From: CAVVZJ01 sp963752755
GTDB taxonomy: Bacteria; Planctomycetota; Planctomycetia; Isosphaerales; Isosphaeraceae
DNA length: 64,000 bases
Assembly (NCBI GenBank): GCA_963752755.1
Contig: CAVVZJ010000004.1
Span: forward strand, 310,001 to 374,000
Direction of reading: 5' to 3'
Positions 36,631-45,062 of this stretch are shown here, piece by piece. The notes beneath the pieces are model-generated. The model was given only the letters and a program-made list of their open reading frames with translations, searched no databases and was not told the origin of the DNA. Position numbers and translations under genes: made by a program. Every line of letters starts with the position of its first letter. Within the stretch, counting starts at the first letter, position 1.

Positions 36631-37683
36631 CTATCGCAGGGCCAGAGGACGGAGCGTGAAGCCGGCGGCGGTGCCGCGGATCTTGTTGGTCGCGGCGACG
36701 TAGCAGAAGACGTAAGCCTTGTCGCGGCTGAGGGCTTCCAGGTTGTGAAACTCGCCGATGTGGACTCCCTGGTCGACCAGCAGGTACTTGTGGACCGGGA
36801 TCGAGGAGCCGTTCTCGCCGACCGCCGGGTTGACCTCGAAGCCGCTGGTGTCGGAGCCGACGAGCATGGCCCCTTGCTGCTCGACGAGCCACCGCGTCGC
36901 CTCCAGGCTGCAACCGGCCGAGTCGTGGGCGGCGATGGCGTCGTGGTCGGCCCCCTCCTCGCCCCAGAAGCGGGCGGTTCCGGTCCGGACGAGCACGATG
37001 TCGCCCGGTCGCAGGGAGACGCCTTCCCACGCGAGCGTCTCCTGCAAGTCCTTGGCGCTGATGGCATAGTGGGCGGGCAGGGCGTCGCGTTTCTTGAAGG
37101 CGGCGACATCGATCAGGACGCCCCGGGCGACGATCGGCGGGATGGTCGTCGCGTCGCACTTGCGGGGGCCGAAGTCGCCGCCCCACTCCGACTCCTTGAA
37201 GCCGTTGTACCAGTGGTGATCGTCGCCGGCGGTGATGTGGCAGAGGCCGTCAATCTGGGTGGCGACGTTGTCAGAGATGAACACGGCGGCTGAATGCCAG
37301 AAGACGCGGTCGCGGTTGGCGGTGGGGTTGGGGGCGTCCGGGTCCTGCATCCGGTCGATCCCCTCGGGACTCCGGAAGGAGATCACCTCACCGGGGTTAT
37401 GGCCGGGCCACTTGAAGCTGCGACGGGAGTAGGTCAGGCCGAGGTCGTACACGTCGCCCCGACGCGCCAGGGCCAGGGCCGCGGCGCGACTCTCGGGCGT
37501 CATGGCGTTGAGGCTGCCGACCTCGTCGTCGGGTCCCCAGATCCAGCCCCAGCCCTGGCCTGGCTTCCATCCCCGGATCTCGGACGCCTCCGGGTCGCGC
37601 GTCGGCCCGGGGCCGGGACCGGCCAGCGACGCGCCGGCGGCTCCGGCAACCAGGGCGACCAGGAACCAGTGACGCTTGCTCAT
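36631..37683 (-). CDS. Cyclase family protein (PF04199-like), secreted, 350 aa
   Basis: A signal peptide (FLVALVAGAAGASLAGPGPG) precedes a kynurenine formamidase/cyclase-type fold: GWIWGPDDEVGSLNAMTPES, DLGLTYSRRSFKWPG, and the metal-motif region NVATQIDGLCHI, which normally reads HxGTHxDxxxH. Here the first His and Gly are replaced (SDNVATQIDGLCH), so metal binding and activity may be altered. Later blocks RGVLIDVAAFK and LRPGDIVLVRTG are conserved. It is divergent from hemQ. The frame is intact. Confidence 0.85.
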   Translation of the reverse strand: MSKRHWFLVALVAGAAGASLAGPGPGPTRDPEASEIRGWKPGQGWGWIWGPDDEVGSLNAMTPESRAAALALARRGDVYDLGLTYSRRSFKWPGHNPGEVISFRSPEGIDRMQDPDAPNPTANRDRVFWHSAAVFISDNVATQIDGLCHITAGDDHHWYNGFKESEWGGDFGPRKCDATTIPPIVARGVLIDVAAFKKRDALPAHYAISAKDLQETLAWEGVSLRPGDIVLVRTGTARFWGEEGADHDAIAAHDSAGCSLEATRWLVEQQGAMLVGSDTSGFEVNPAVGENGSSIPVHKYLLVDQGVHIGEFHNLEALSRDKAYVFCYVAATNKIRGTAAGFTLRPLALR

Positions 37684-37871
37684 GGCGTGGGCCTCGCTTG
37701 GTCGTCGGTGGTCGGATCGTGAGGTGTTGGAAAGGTCCCGGCGGCTCGGTCGGCATTCTAAGCGGGGTCGAGTGCGGTCGCAAGCAAAGCGGTCGAACCG
37801 GCCACCTTGCCGGGTGTTGGCGGGGGGCTTTACAATCGACGTTTCCACGAGACCGAGCTCTTCGAGAAGGA

Positions 37872-38770
37872 ATGCCCACGATGTCCCAGGCCCCCGATGC
37901 CCCGGCCCCGACCCAACCGACACCGCACGGCCAGCGACCGGCCGCCGCCGGTCAGGTCGAGGCGAGCCTCGTGCCCGAGAGCGGCTGGCACTTCCTCCAC
38001 CTCTTCTACCGGATCGACCGCGGTGCCCTGGGCCGGCTCACCGAGTCGCAACGCCAGCAAGGCCGCGAGCAACTGATGCGCGCCCTCGATCGGTCGTCGG
38101 CCGCGGGCGTCGAGCAGATGCAGTGCTTCGCGATGGTCGGCCACAAGGCGGACTTCGGCGTGATGCTGGCGGGTCCCGACCTGCCCGCCCTGCACGCCGT
38201 CCAGACGGCCGTCCAGTCCTCCGCCCTCGGCCCGGCGCTCGTGCCGACCTACTCGTTCTACTCGCATCACCGAGGTCTCGGAGTACGTCCCCGACGTCGA
38301 GGCGTACGGCCGCACCCTCCGCGACCGCGAGGGGATGGACCCCGAGGGCAGCCACTACCAGACGAAGGTCAAGCAGTACGCCAGCCGGCTCGAAGGGATG
38401 AACCGCCATCGGATGTACCCCGAGTTCCCCGACTGGCCGCGTCGTCTGCTTCTACCCGATGAGCAAGATGCGCGAGCCGGGCAACAACTGGTATCTCTTG
38501 CCGTTCGAGGAGCGGTCCGAGATGATGGCCGACCACGGCAAGAGCGGCATGATGTTCGCCGGTCGCGTCAGCCAGGTCATCACCGCCTCGACCGGCCTCG
38601 ATGACTGGGAGTGGGGCGTCACCCTCTGGGCGAAGAACCCGTCGTTCCTGAAAGAGATCGTCTATACGATGCGGTTCGACCGCGCGTCGGCTCAGTACGC
38701 CCTGTTCGGACCGTTCTACCCCGGCTACATCCTGCCTCCGGACGAGCTGATGCGGACCGTCCGGCTCTGA
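37872..38770 (+). CDS. hemQ: Coproheme decarboxylase/chlorite dismutase family, two frameshifts
   Basis: The final step of coproporphyrin-dependent haem synthesis converts coproheme to haem b. The N-terminal frame has SGWHFLHLFYRIDRGAL and FAMVGHKADFGVMLAGPDL. A middle frame has EVSEYVPDVEAYG and MNRHRMYPEFPDWP. The last frame has FYPMSKMREPGNNWYLLPFEERSEMMADHG (given here as two joined blocks: up to NNWY, then LLPFEERSEMM) and GRVSQVITASTGLDDWEWGV. Both switches (near 38265 and 38445) are one extra C or G. Corrected length is about 298 residues, with a Pro-rich tail of 35 residues at the start. The residues around the haem (the MADHGKSG His region) are present. The gene is likely functional in the organism. 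Confidence 0.85.
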
Positions 38771-38806
38771 GGCCCAAGCCCGGTGATACCGTCTGGTTTC
38801 TGGGTG

Positions 38807-38878
38807 GCTGGGGCGGAGTCTTCGACGCCCCGGCGCCTTGGCTGAGCAAGCCCGGGGCGTCGAAGACTCCGCCCCAGC
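38807..38878. repeat. Twin-hairpin palindrome, 27-bp perfect arms
   Basis: The arms 38807-38833 and 38852-38878 are perfect inverted repeats (GGGGCGGAGTCTTCGACGCC core). Each arm also folds on itself through GGGGCG...CGCCCC. The repeat lies in the 135-bp gap between hemQ and the zinc-ribbon/DUF2007-like gene. It could act as a terminator, but there is no T-run. Confidence 0.85.
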
Positions 38879-38905
38879 TACACCATCGCGAAGGAATGGA
38901 TCGTC

Positions 38906-39355
38906 ATGTGGACCTGTAGCAAGTGCGGCTCGAAGATTGACCCGGCCTTCGAGGTCTGCTGGAAGTGCGGCACTTCCCGCGAGGGGGTCGAGGACCCCGA
39001 CTTCGTCACGGCCGACGAGACGTTGCCGATCCAGGACCCGCGATACGACCCGATCTCCGTGCCGGATGAGCCGGTCAAGTCGCGCTGGTCGGAGCTGGTC
39101 GGGCCGCACGACGATGACCTCATCTCCTGCTACCAGGCCTACAGCCTGATGGAATCGAAGTTCCTCGCCGACCAGCTCAGCGAGCAGGGCATCCCGGCGA
39201 TGTCCGACACCCAGGATCTCCAGGACGCCCTCGGCACGATGGAAGGCAATCCCCGGGTGTACGTCCGTGCCATCGATTATCCCAAGGCCCGCGCCTGGCT
39301 CCTCGAATACGAACGTCACAAGCGCGGCGAGATCGAGCGCCACATGGAGCCCTGA
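38906..39355 (+). CDS. Zinc-ribbon protein with DUF2007-like domain, 149 aa
   Basis: The N-terminus is a four-cysteine ribbon (MWTCSKCGSKIDP then VCWKCGTSREG). The C-terminal half (CYQAYSLMESKFLADQLSEQ, GIPAMSDTQDLQ, PRVYVRAIDYPKARAWLLEY) matches the DUF2007 'putative signal transducing protein' fold, which has no proven function. The frame is intact. The ATG at 38906 places the first CxxC five residues from the N-terminus, as usual in such proteins. Confidence 0.8.
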   Translation: MWTCSKCGSKIDPAFEVCWKCGTSREGVEDPDFVTADETLPIQDPRYDPISVPDEPVKSRWSELVGPHDDDLISCYQAYSLMESKFLADQLSEQGIPAMSDTQDLQDALGTMEGNPRVYVRAIDYPKARAWLLEYERHKRGEIERHMEP

Positions 39356-39799
39356 GCCCCTGCGCATCGGCGCCAGGCCGGCTCTGCCTCTCGAGAGAGT
39401 GACGCCGCCCGGGACGTTCTCGCGATGCGAGCGGGACGCCCCGGAGACGTCCTGAGGACGGCGTGGGGACGCGCTGACCCGGGTCGACGGGCTTCGCGTA
39501 ACTCCTTGCCATTCTTGCCCGAACACGGCCTTGCTTCTCCATTTTGAAGTTCGTTCGGCGCCCGGAGACGCGCGCCTCGGTCGCGTGCCTGCGCTCGCCG
39601 TTTTCCCCGAATTGTCAAGGAACGCCGTGGATCGACGGCCGCTTGGGCGCGGAGGTCGAACGGGAAAGACCATTCTGGATCTTCCGAATTCCGGGTCCGG
39701 ATTATCACCTTTTCTCCGAATTATTGGGATGGCACGCCTGGCAGGGCGCGGTCCCGGTCGGTCGTCCCCGACCGATCCGTCGGATTTGCCCCTCGCCGA
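39356..39799. other. Gap with no recognisable gene
   Basis: No coding frame of convincing content is found on either strand. The base composition is slightly less GC-rich around 39690-39730. Confidence 0.5.
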
Positions 39800-41044
39800 T
39801 CAGGGCATGGCATTGCCGTTCTCGCGGCCGGCGATCATCGCGAGGATCTTCTGCCAGCGTCCCTGCTCGTTGTCCTGGAGCGTTGCGATCCGGCGAGCCA
39901 GAATCGCATGCATATCGGAGTTGGTCAACGGAGCGTCCGGCGTGGTGTGGGGCGTGGGGGCGGCGGCCTCCGGGGGCCGGCGGCGGTTCGGTTCTGGGGA
40001 CGGGCGGCTCGCGGAAGGTGTCGGTTGGGCAGGCGTGGTCGTGTTCCCCTTCGGCGGAGGCCCCGGGGGCTCGTGGCCGTTGGCGTTGGCGCGACGCAGC
40101 TCGTCCAGTTCTTCGCGGAGGAGTCCGAGCTGGTCACGGTGCATCGTGCCGAACATCTGCAAGACCATCATCATCGACTGCTGAAACTGGTCGAACATTT
40201 GATGCTGCATCTGGCCGAAGTGCTCGATCAGCGACTCGACCATCGCGGTCTGTTGCGGGTCGGTGGTCGTGATCTCCGCGGCCGTGGCCCGGAGCCGTTC
40301 CGGAACGGTCGGCGGCGTGGCCCGAGCTGGTAGATTCAATCCGCGCGGTGGCCGGGGCATGCCCAGTCGGATCGTCTGACCGGCCACCACGAAGTCGTCG
40401 CCCGGGAGGAGCCGCGCCCAGTGTGTGAGCGCATCGTGGACGACGACCCCCGCGCGGCTCAAGAGGTCAACCACCCAGATGCCCCCCGGCGTCCGCACGA
40501 GGGCGCAGTGGTACTTCGAGACCTCCAGACCCCCGAGCCGGACCTTGCAGTCGCGTGCCCGACCGATGAGGGTCAACTCGCGGTCCAGCGGCCAGGGCGG
40601 GTAGCTCACCCTCCGACCGAGGAACTCCAGCACGACGCGCGGCAAGGTCGCGGCGGCCTCCGGCTCGTCGCTCGCCAGCGGGTTACGCTCTGGCCGCTCC
40701 CCGGTCGCCTGGCCCGCGCCGTCGAATCGAATCCGGTAGGGACCGATCGCGACGCCCTCCGGGCCGTCCAGCCAGCCCGACGGCCTTGCCTCCCCCGACC
40801 AGTGGAGTCCGGTCCGGCTGCCCAGGTCGACGATGAGGGGCCGTCCGCCCAGGAACTGGAGATAGGCGTGCCGGTTGCTGACCTTCTCGTGGTCGAGCCG
40901 GAGGTCGGCTCGCTCGCCTCTCCCGATCACGAGGAACGGCCGCTCGACCGCGAACCCGCCCGGCTCCACGCCGCCCGGACCCTCCACGATCAGTTGTGGA
41001 CGACCGACGACACCACAATCGGCGAAGAACTGGTCGAGCGTCAT
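39800..41044 (-). CDS. Protein with two FHA domains, 414 aa
   Basis: This is a phosphothreonine-binding-type protein. FHA domain 1 (residues about 25-100) has FLVIGRGERADLRLDHEKVS, NRHAYLQF and IVDLGSRTG. FHA domain 2 (about 150-240) has LTLIGRARDCKVRLGGLEVS and KYHCALVRTPGGIWVVDL. A Met/Gln-rich helical segment follows (FGQMQHQMFDQFQQSMMMV), probably a coiled coil. A Pro-rich linker and a C-terminal helix (RIATLQDNEQGRWQKILAMI) end the protein. ATG 41044 is chosen as the first start before the folded region. It probably scaffolds Ser/Thr kinase signalling; no kinase gene is nearby. Confidence 0.85.
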   Translation of the reverse strand: MTLDQFFADCGVVGRPQLIVEGPGGVEPGGFAVERPFLVIGRGERADLRLDHEKVSNRHAYLQFLGGRPLIVDLGSRTGLHWSGEARPSGWLDGPEGVAIGPYRIRFDGAGQATGERPERNPLASDEPEAAATLPRVVLEFLGRRVSYPPWPLDRELTLIGRARDCKVRLGGLEVSKYHCALVRTPGGIWVVDLLSRAGVVVHDALTHWARLLPGDDFVVAGQTIRLGMPRPPRGLNLPARATPPTVPERLRATAAEITTTDPQQTAMVESLIEHFGQMQHQMFDQFQQSMMMVLQMFGTMHRDQLGLLREELDELRRANANGHEPPGPPPKGNTTTPAQPTPSASRPSPEPNRRRPPEAAAPTPHTTPDAPLTNSDMHAILARRIATLQDNEQGRWQKILAMIAGRENGNAMP

Positions 41045-41298
41045 CCGGCTCACCTGGTCGTCGCGAGCCTCAGAAAAATCGCCGTGCCGCGTCGCGTCTG
41101 ACGCGGCACGGCGAGTCCATGTATTCGGCCCATTTTCACGAGATGAACTCGCGGCGTCCACCGGAATCCGCCACCGCCGGGTGGCTTCGTTGCGGAGCCG
41201 TCCCCCGGATCTCTGCGCCCGAAAGAAAGGACCAGCGTCCGAGGTCGGACCCCGGCCACCCGCGTTCGGCGGCGGATGATACTGTTGGCCCTTCTTCT

Positions 41299-41373
41299 GG
41301 GTGCCACTGGCGGCTTGCCCGCCAGTGCTCCGGTCCGGAAAAGGCACTGGCGGGCAAGCCGCCAGTGGCACCC
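41299..41373. repeat. Twin-hairpin palindrome, 30-bp perfect arms
   Basis: Arms 41299-41328 and 41344-41373 are perfect inverted repeats. Each arm is itself a hairpin (CACTGGCGG-cttgc-CCGCCAGTG). The repeat ends two bases before the HepT-like remnant, so it marks the point where that gene was cut. Confidence 0.9.
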
Positions 41374-41375
41374 GG

Positions 41376-41567
41376 CGCATCCCCGACGAGGTTCGCCAGC
41401 GTCTCCCCGACGTCGAATGGCGGAAGATCGCCGGGATGCGCGACTGGCTGGCGCACGTTTACTTCTCGATCGACAATGACATCCTCTGGGATGTCGTCGA
41501 GAACTAGGTCCCTGAACTGCTCGATCGTCTCCAGGCGCTGCCGGACGAGCAGCCACCAAAACGGTAA
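41376..41567 (+). pseudogene. HepT-like (DUF86) RNase toxin remnant with in-frame TAG
   Basis: The frame reads RIPDEVRQRLPDVEWRKIAG, MRDWLAHVYFSIDNDILWDV, VEN, TAG (41505-41507), then VPELLDRLQALPDEQPPKR and TAA. The catalytic R-x4-H-x-Y motif of HepT is intact (RDWLAHVY). In HEPN-MNT systems HepT is the toxin and a MntA nucleotidyltransferase is the antidote; no antidote gene is seen here. The N-terminal half is missing, replaced by the palindrome at 41299-41373, and a second palindrome begins 6 bp after the stop. Confidence 0.72.
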
Positions 41568-41572
41568 GCGAC

Positions 41573-41652
41573 GGTGGCTGTGGTCTCGTCTTCGAGACCA
41601 CGGCTTGATGGTTGCTCGCAGCCGTGGTCCTGAAGACAGGACCACAGCCACC
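41573..41652. repeat. Twin-hairpin palindrome with compensatory differences
   Basis: The arms 41573-41604 and 41621-41652 match at 28 of 32 positions. The four mismatches fall in two pairs within each arm. Each arm folds by itself: TGGTCTCG with CGAGACCA in the left arm, TGGTCCTG with CAGGACCA in the right. The differences preserve pairing inside each small hairpin. Confidence 0.85.
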
Positions 41653-41739
41653 CCGCCGCAGGATGCCTACTGACCGTCGGTTCGGTCAGGACCGGGTCGA
41701 GCGTCGTCTGAGATGCGGTGCGCTCCTATCGGCCAACGT

Positions 41740-41781
41740 CCCGGAGCGGCGAGGAATGGGCGAGTTCCTCGCCGCTCCGGG
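41740..41781. repeat. Perfect 17-bp inverted repeat, possible terminator
   Basis: Arms CCCGGAGCGGCGAGGAA (41740-41756) and its complement (41765-41781) enclose an 8-base loop. The repeat lies 24 bp beyond the stop of the minus-strand surface protein gene and could end its transcript, but no T-run follows. Confidence 0.6.
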
Positions 41782-41804
41782 AGGGCTGCACTCCGTCCGG
41801 AGAC

Positions 41805-44276
41805 TCAGTTCCGCTGACCGCGCTTCCGCGCGACGAGCGGGTTCGCTGCATCCGGCGCGAGGAAGGAGACGACGTCGGGCCGGGGGGCCTGACTGACGAC
41901 CACCTTCGCGGCCTGGTCCTGGAGGGCCGGACGGGCGGTCGCCGCACGGCTCCTCCTGTTCGAGATCCCCTCGTGGCGATTGAGGAAGAACTGGATCTGG
42001 GGTGTGACCGGACTGATCTTCGTGATCCCGCTGTTGTTGGCGAGGAAGAAGGCCAGGGCGTTTCCGCCCGGCACTCCGTTGCCCGTGGGAGGCTGGCCGG
42101 TGAACTCGCCGTCGAGGGCATTGCCGGCCTTATCGACCAGGCCGCCCGAGAGGATTCCCGCCACGTAGTTGCCCGCTCCGAGGCGGCTGCGACCCTGGTT
42201 GTCCACGAACGAGAGGGCGACGGTCTGGGGCGCGGTCGGGTCCATCGATGCGGCCGAGGGGGTCGCCGAGGCGACCATGAGGTGGTAGCGCATCGGGGTG
42301 TGGAGCTTGATCAGGGCGTAGTTGGCCGGGTCGCCCAGCGAGGCCTGGTTCAGGCCGCTGCGGTCGTCCTGGATGGTCGGGGTCAGCACGCCCGTCGTCG
42401 GGTCGTAGGTTAGGCCGGTGATGCGCGGGCCGACCGTGTCGATGACGACCGGATTGGGGAGGATGGAGACCTCGGCCTCGCGATTGGGCTGGTTCGGGTG
42501 GTTCTCGACGACCCCGACCCCGTAGCTGCCATCGGGCAGGGGCATCGCCGAGGTGACGGTCCAGTGGCCCTGGGCGTCGGCCGTCGCCTCCCCGATCAGG
42601 ACCAGCGCCGGATTGTCCGCGTGCTGGACGTAAACCTGGACCTGCGATCCGGCCTCCGCCGCGCCCATGAAGGTCGGCTGGGGGTTGTTCGTGATCTGGT
42701 CGGAATGCGACTCGCCGGAGTCGGTGGCCGGGTCCATCTCGATCCCGAGGAGCGGGAAGACGGAGAGGGTGGCCGTGGCGGTGTTGCCGACGTCGTGGCC
42801 GTCGCTAGCCTTGAACTGGAAGCTGTCCTGGCCGACGAAGCCGGCGTTGGGCGTGTAGGTGAACGAGCCGTCGGGTTTGAGCGTCAAGGTCCCGTGGCTC
42901 GGGTTGGAGACCAGGATGGCCGTCGGCGTGTGGTCGGGGTCGAGGTCGGTGGCATTGGCCAGCACGCCGGGCGCGGAGACCGAAAGCGTGGTGTTGCCGT
43001 GCGAGTAGAACGTGTTGTCCACCACGTGCGGCGGCGTGGGGTTGCTCGTCCAGTTGGCGGTCACGGGGAGTGACTCGATCGTATTGCCTTGATTGTCAAG
43101 GTACGAGGCGACGATCGTGTCGGTGCCGACGTTGGCGCCGACGTAGGTGAAGCTGACCTCGCCGTTGGCGTCGGTATTGCCATTCGCCGGGCTGAGGGTG
43201 CCGGGGACGCCGGCATTCGCGCTCCCCGGCGCGAACGTGAACGTGACGTGGACCCCCGGCCGCGGGTTGGGGGGAGTCGCCAGGTCGGTGATCGTTGCGG
43301 TGACCGTGTGCGTCTCGCCGATGGTGTGTGTGCCGGTAGCCGGCTCCAGCTTGATGCCGGTGGGCGTCGTGGCGCAGGGAAGCTCCGTCGGGGACACCGG
43401 GTTGAACCCCTGCTGGAGCTCCTGGATCCAGATCTTCCGGAGCCCGTTCGCGTTGCCGCTGGGGTTTGTCGGCGACTCGTAGTACATCGTGTCCATATCG
43501 AGCCCGTTGTAGATGAACAGGCCCTGGATCGACGTCCCGGGATGGGTCGAGTAGGTGGCGTAGGTGTGAACCGGCTGGAAGGTCGGGATCACGGCGTTCC
43601 TGGCCGACATGTCGACGCACCAGGTGGACTTGTACGTGACGAAGACGTTGGAGTCGCCGACGGCGTCGTACTGGGTGCTCAGGTACTGGGCGTCGATGTA
43701 CTTGGGGCTGGTCGGATCGGCGCTGCTGAGCGTGTTCTCCTCGTTGATCGCGAGCGTGCCGTTGGCCCCCAACTGACCGGGGTTGTTGGTGGTGAACGCG
43801 TAGCCCTGAGGGAGCCAGGAGTAGTCCTGGGTCGGGGTCTCGCTGTCGTAGATCATCAGCTTCCCGCCGTTGCCGACGAACGACACGAGGTCAGCCTTTG
43901 CCTGCGCGCTGAGGGTGTCGACAGTGTTGTTCAAGGCGGAGCTGGCGACGTTCAGGACGACCGTGTCGTAGTTCGCCAGATTGGAGGCGGTCACGTTGCC
44001 CGGAGCCAGGGCGGTGAAGTTGAAGCCGGCGAGGTCCGAGCCGGTCGTTGGCAGGAAGCCGCCGTTGCTGACCGGCGACCCGTAGGTGTTGAACGCGTCG
44101 CCGATGATGGCAATGTTGGTCGACTGGGCCGCAAGAAGCTGTCGGCCCTCCAGGCCCTCCAGGGCGGGTCGGCGGCGATTCTGGTTCGCCTTGCGAAGGG
44201 CCTCGGCGTGGCGCCGTCGCGGGCGTCCGAACAGTCGAGCGTCAGACCGTTGCGCTGTGATGTTCATGGCGGTCAC
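41805..44276 (-). CDS. Large surface protein with planctomycete N-terminal motif and Ig-like domains, 823 aa
   Basis: The N-terminus (RRRPALEGLEGRQLLAAQST) matches the planctomycete LEPRxLL-type signal found on giant exported proteins. A Rossmann-like/ThuA-like part follows (NIAIIGDAFNTYG, YDTVVLNVASSALNNTVDTL, GGKLMIYDSETPTQDYSWLP). Next are an invasin-type Big domain (LEPATGTHTIGETHTVTATI, GEVSFTYVGANVGTDTIVAS), a tandem Ig/cadherin-like domain (SVSAPGVLANATDLD, GSFTYTPNAGFVGQDSFQFK) and a further Ig-like domain (AGSQVQVYVQHADNPALVLI). The Met at 44267 is an equally good start. It is probably cell-envelope exposed. The frame is intact. Confidence 0.85.
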   Translation of the reverse strand: MTAMNITAQRSDARLFGRPRRRHAEALRKANQNRRRPALEGLEGRQLLAAQSTNIAIIGDAFNTYGSPVSNGGFLPTTGSDLAGFNFTALAPGNVTASNLANYDTVVLNVASSALNNTVDTLSAQAKADLVSFVGNGGKLMIYDSETPTQDYSWLPQGYAFTTNNPGQLGANGTLAINEENTLSSADPTSPKYIDAQYLSTQYDAVGDSNVFVTYKSTWCVDMSARNAVIPTFQPVHTYATYSTHPGTSIQGLFIYNGLDMDTMYYESPTNPSGNANGLRKIWIQELQQGFNPVSPTELPCATTPTGIKLEPATGTHTIGETHTVTATITDLATPPNPRPGVHVTFTFAPGSANAGVPGTLSPANGNTDANGEVSFTYVGANVGTDTIVASYLDNQGNTIESLPVTANWTSNPTPPHVVDNTFYSHGNTTLSVSAPGVLANATDLDPDHTPTAILVSNPSHGTLTLKPDGSFTYTPNAGFVGQDSFQFKASDGHDVGNTATATLSVFPLLGIEMDPATDSGESHSDQITNNPQPTFMGAAEAGSQVQVYVQHADNPALVLIGEATADAQGHWTVTSAMPLPDGSYGVGVVENHPNQPNREAEVSILPNPVVIDTVGPRITGLTYDPTTGVLTPTIQDDRSGLNQASLGDPANYALIKLHTPMRYHLMVASATPSAASMDPTAPQTVALSFVDNQGRSRLGAGNYVAGILSGGLVDKAGNALDGEFTGQPPTGNGVPGGNALAFFLANNSGITKISPVTPQIQFFLNRHEGISNRRSRAATARPALQDQAAKVVVSQAPRPDVVSFLAPDAANPLVARKRGQRN

Positions 44277-44977
44277 TCTCAGGTTCGATTGGCCGAACGA
44301 AGTCCGAAGCGGTCACCGGCGCGGGAGGTCGTCTCAGGCTCAGATCGAGACGACCCGGTGATCCGACCACCTCGGTCGCGAGGCGGACGGAGTCCGTCGG
44401 ACCCAGCCAGGCCACTCCGGAGACCTGTCTCCCGGGCTGGCCGTGGACGGGGACCGATCCAGGTTCGCCCGGGGGATTCCGACCCGTCACGCTGGGTCGG
44501 GGGCGAGCCGGCAGCTGTTACCCTCGAAGCGGCGACCCTCACCGCGCGCTCATCGGGCCAGGACGATGGCCCGCTTCTCCCCCGATCGTGAGGGAGGATC
44601 GGTCGGCCTGGTGGAAACGAAAAATCCCCATCCCTGCCTGGAAGGCACGGTGGGGCCACCATGACCGAGCGATGGATTGCCCGACATGAGCAATCTAAAC
44701 AGGAGCGTAACATTCGTATTCGCTCCACACAAGAATTATCTTGGAAAAATCCCCCGCCTCTTCTTGTTCCGTTGAAAGCCGCTCAATTACCCAGATTTAC
44801 CAACGCTGGTTTCTTATCAGATCGTAAGACTCGACGCAAATCATTTCTCGATGCAAATTGCCGGTTCTTCCTGAACTCGCCTGACCCCCACGACACGATC
44901 CACAAGCTCGCGGAGTGGGGAGACGACGGGTTCCGGAGGTCGTCCGGCGTCGCCGACCGACTGGACAAAACAGAAAT
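44277..44977. other. Gap with no recognisable gene
   Basis: About 700 bp without a supported coding frame. The part from about 44670 to 44870 is distinctly more AT-rich than its surroundings, which could reflect promoter or foreign sequence. A weak GC hairpin lies near 44610-44640. Confidence 0.5.
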
Positions 44978-45005
44978 GGCACCGGCGAGCGTTCCCGCCG
45001 GTGCC
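44978..45005 (-). terminator. Intrinsic terminator downstream of the WD40 gene
   Basis: A stem GGCACCGGCG paired with CGCCGGTGCC encloses a short loop. Reading on the minus strand it is followed by a T-rich tail (TTTCTGTTTTG); on the plus strand it is followed by GGGGTTTTTT. It could work in both directions. It starts 58 bp after the WD40 stop. Confidence 0.7.
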
Positions 45006-45062
45006 ATCGGGGTTTTTTGGTGGGGAGTGGGGACCCGCCTGCTGGTCGGTCGGCGAGGTCGA

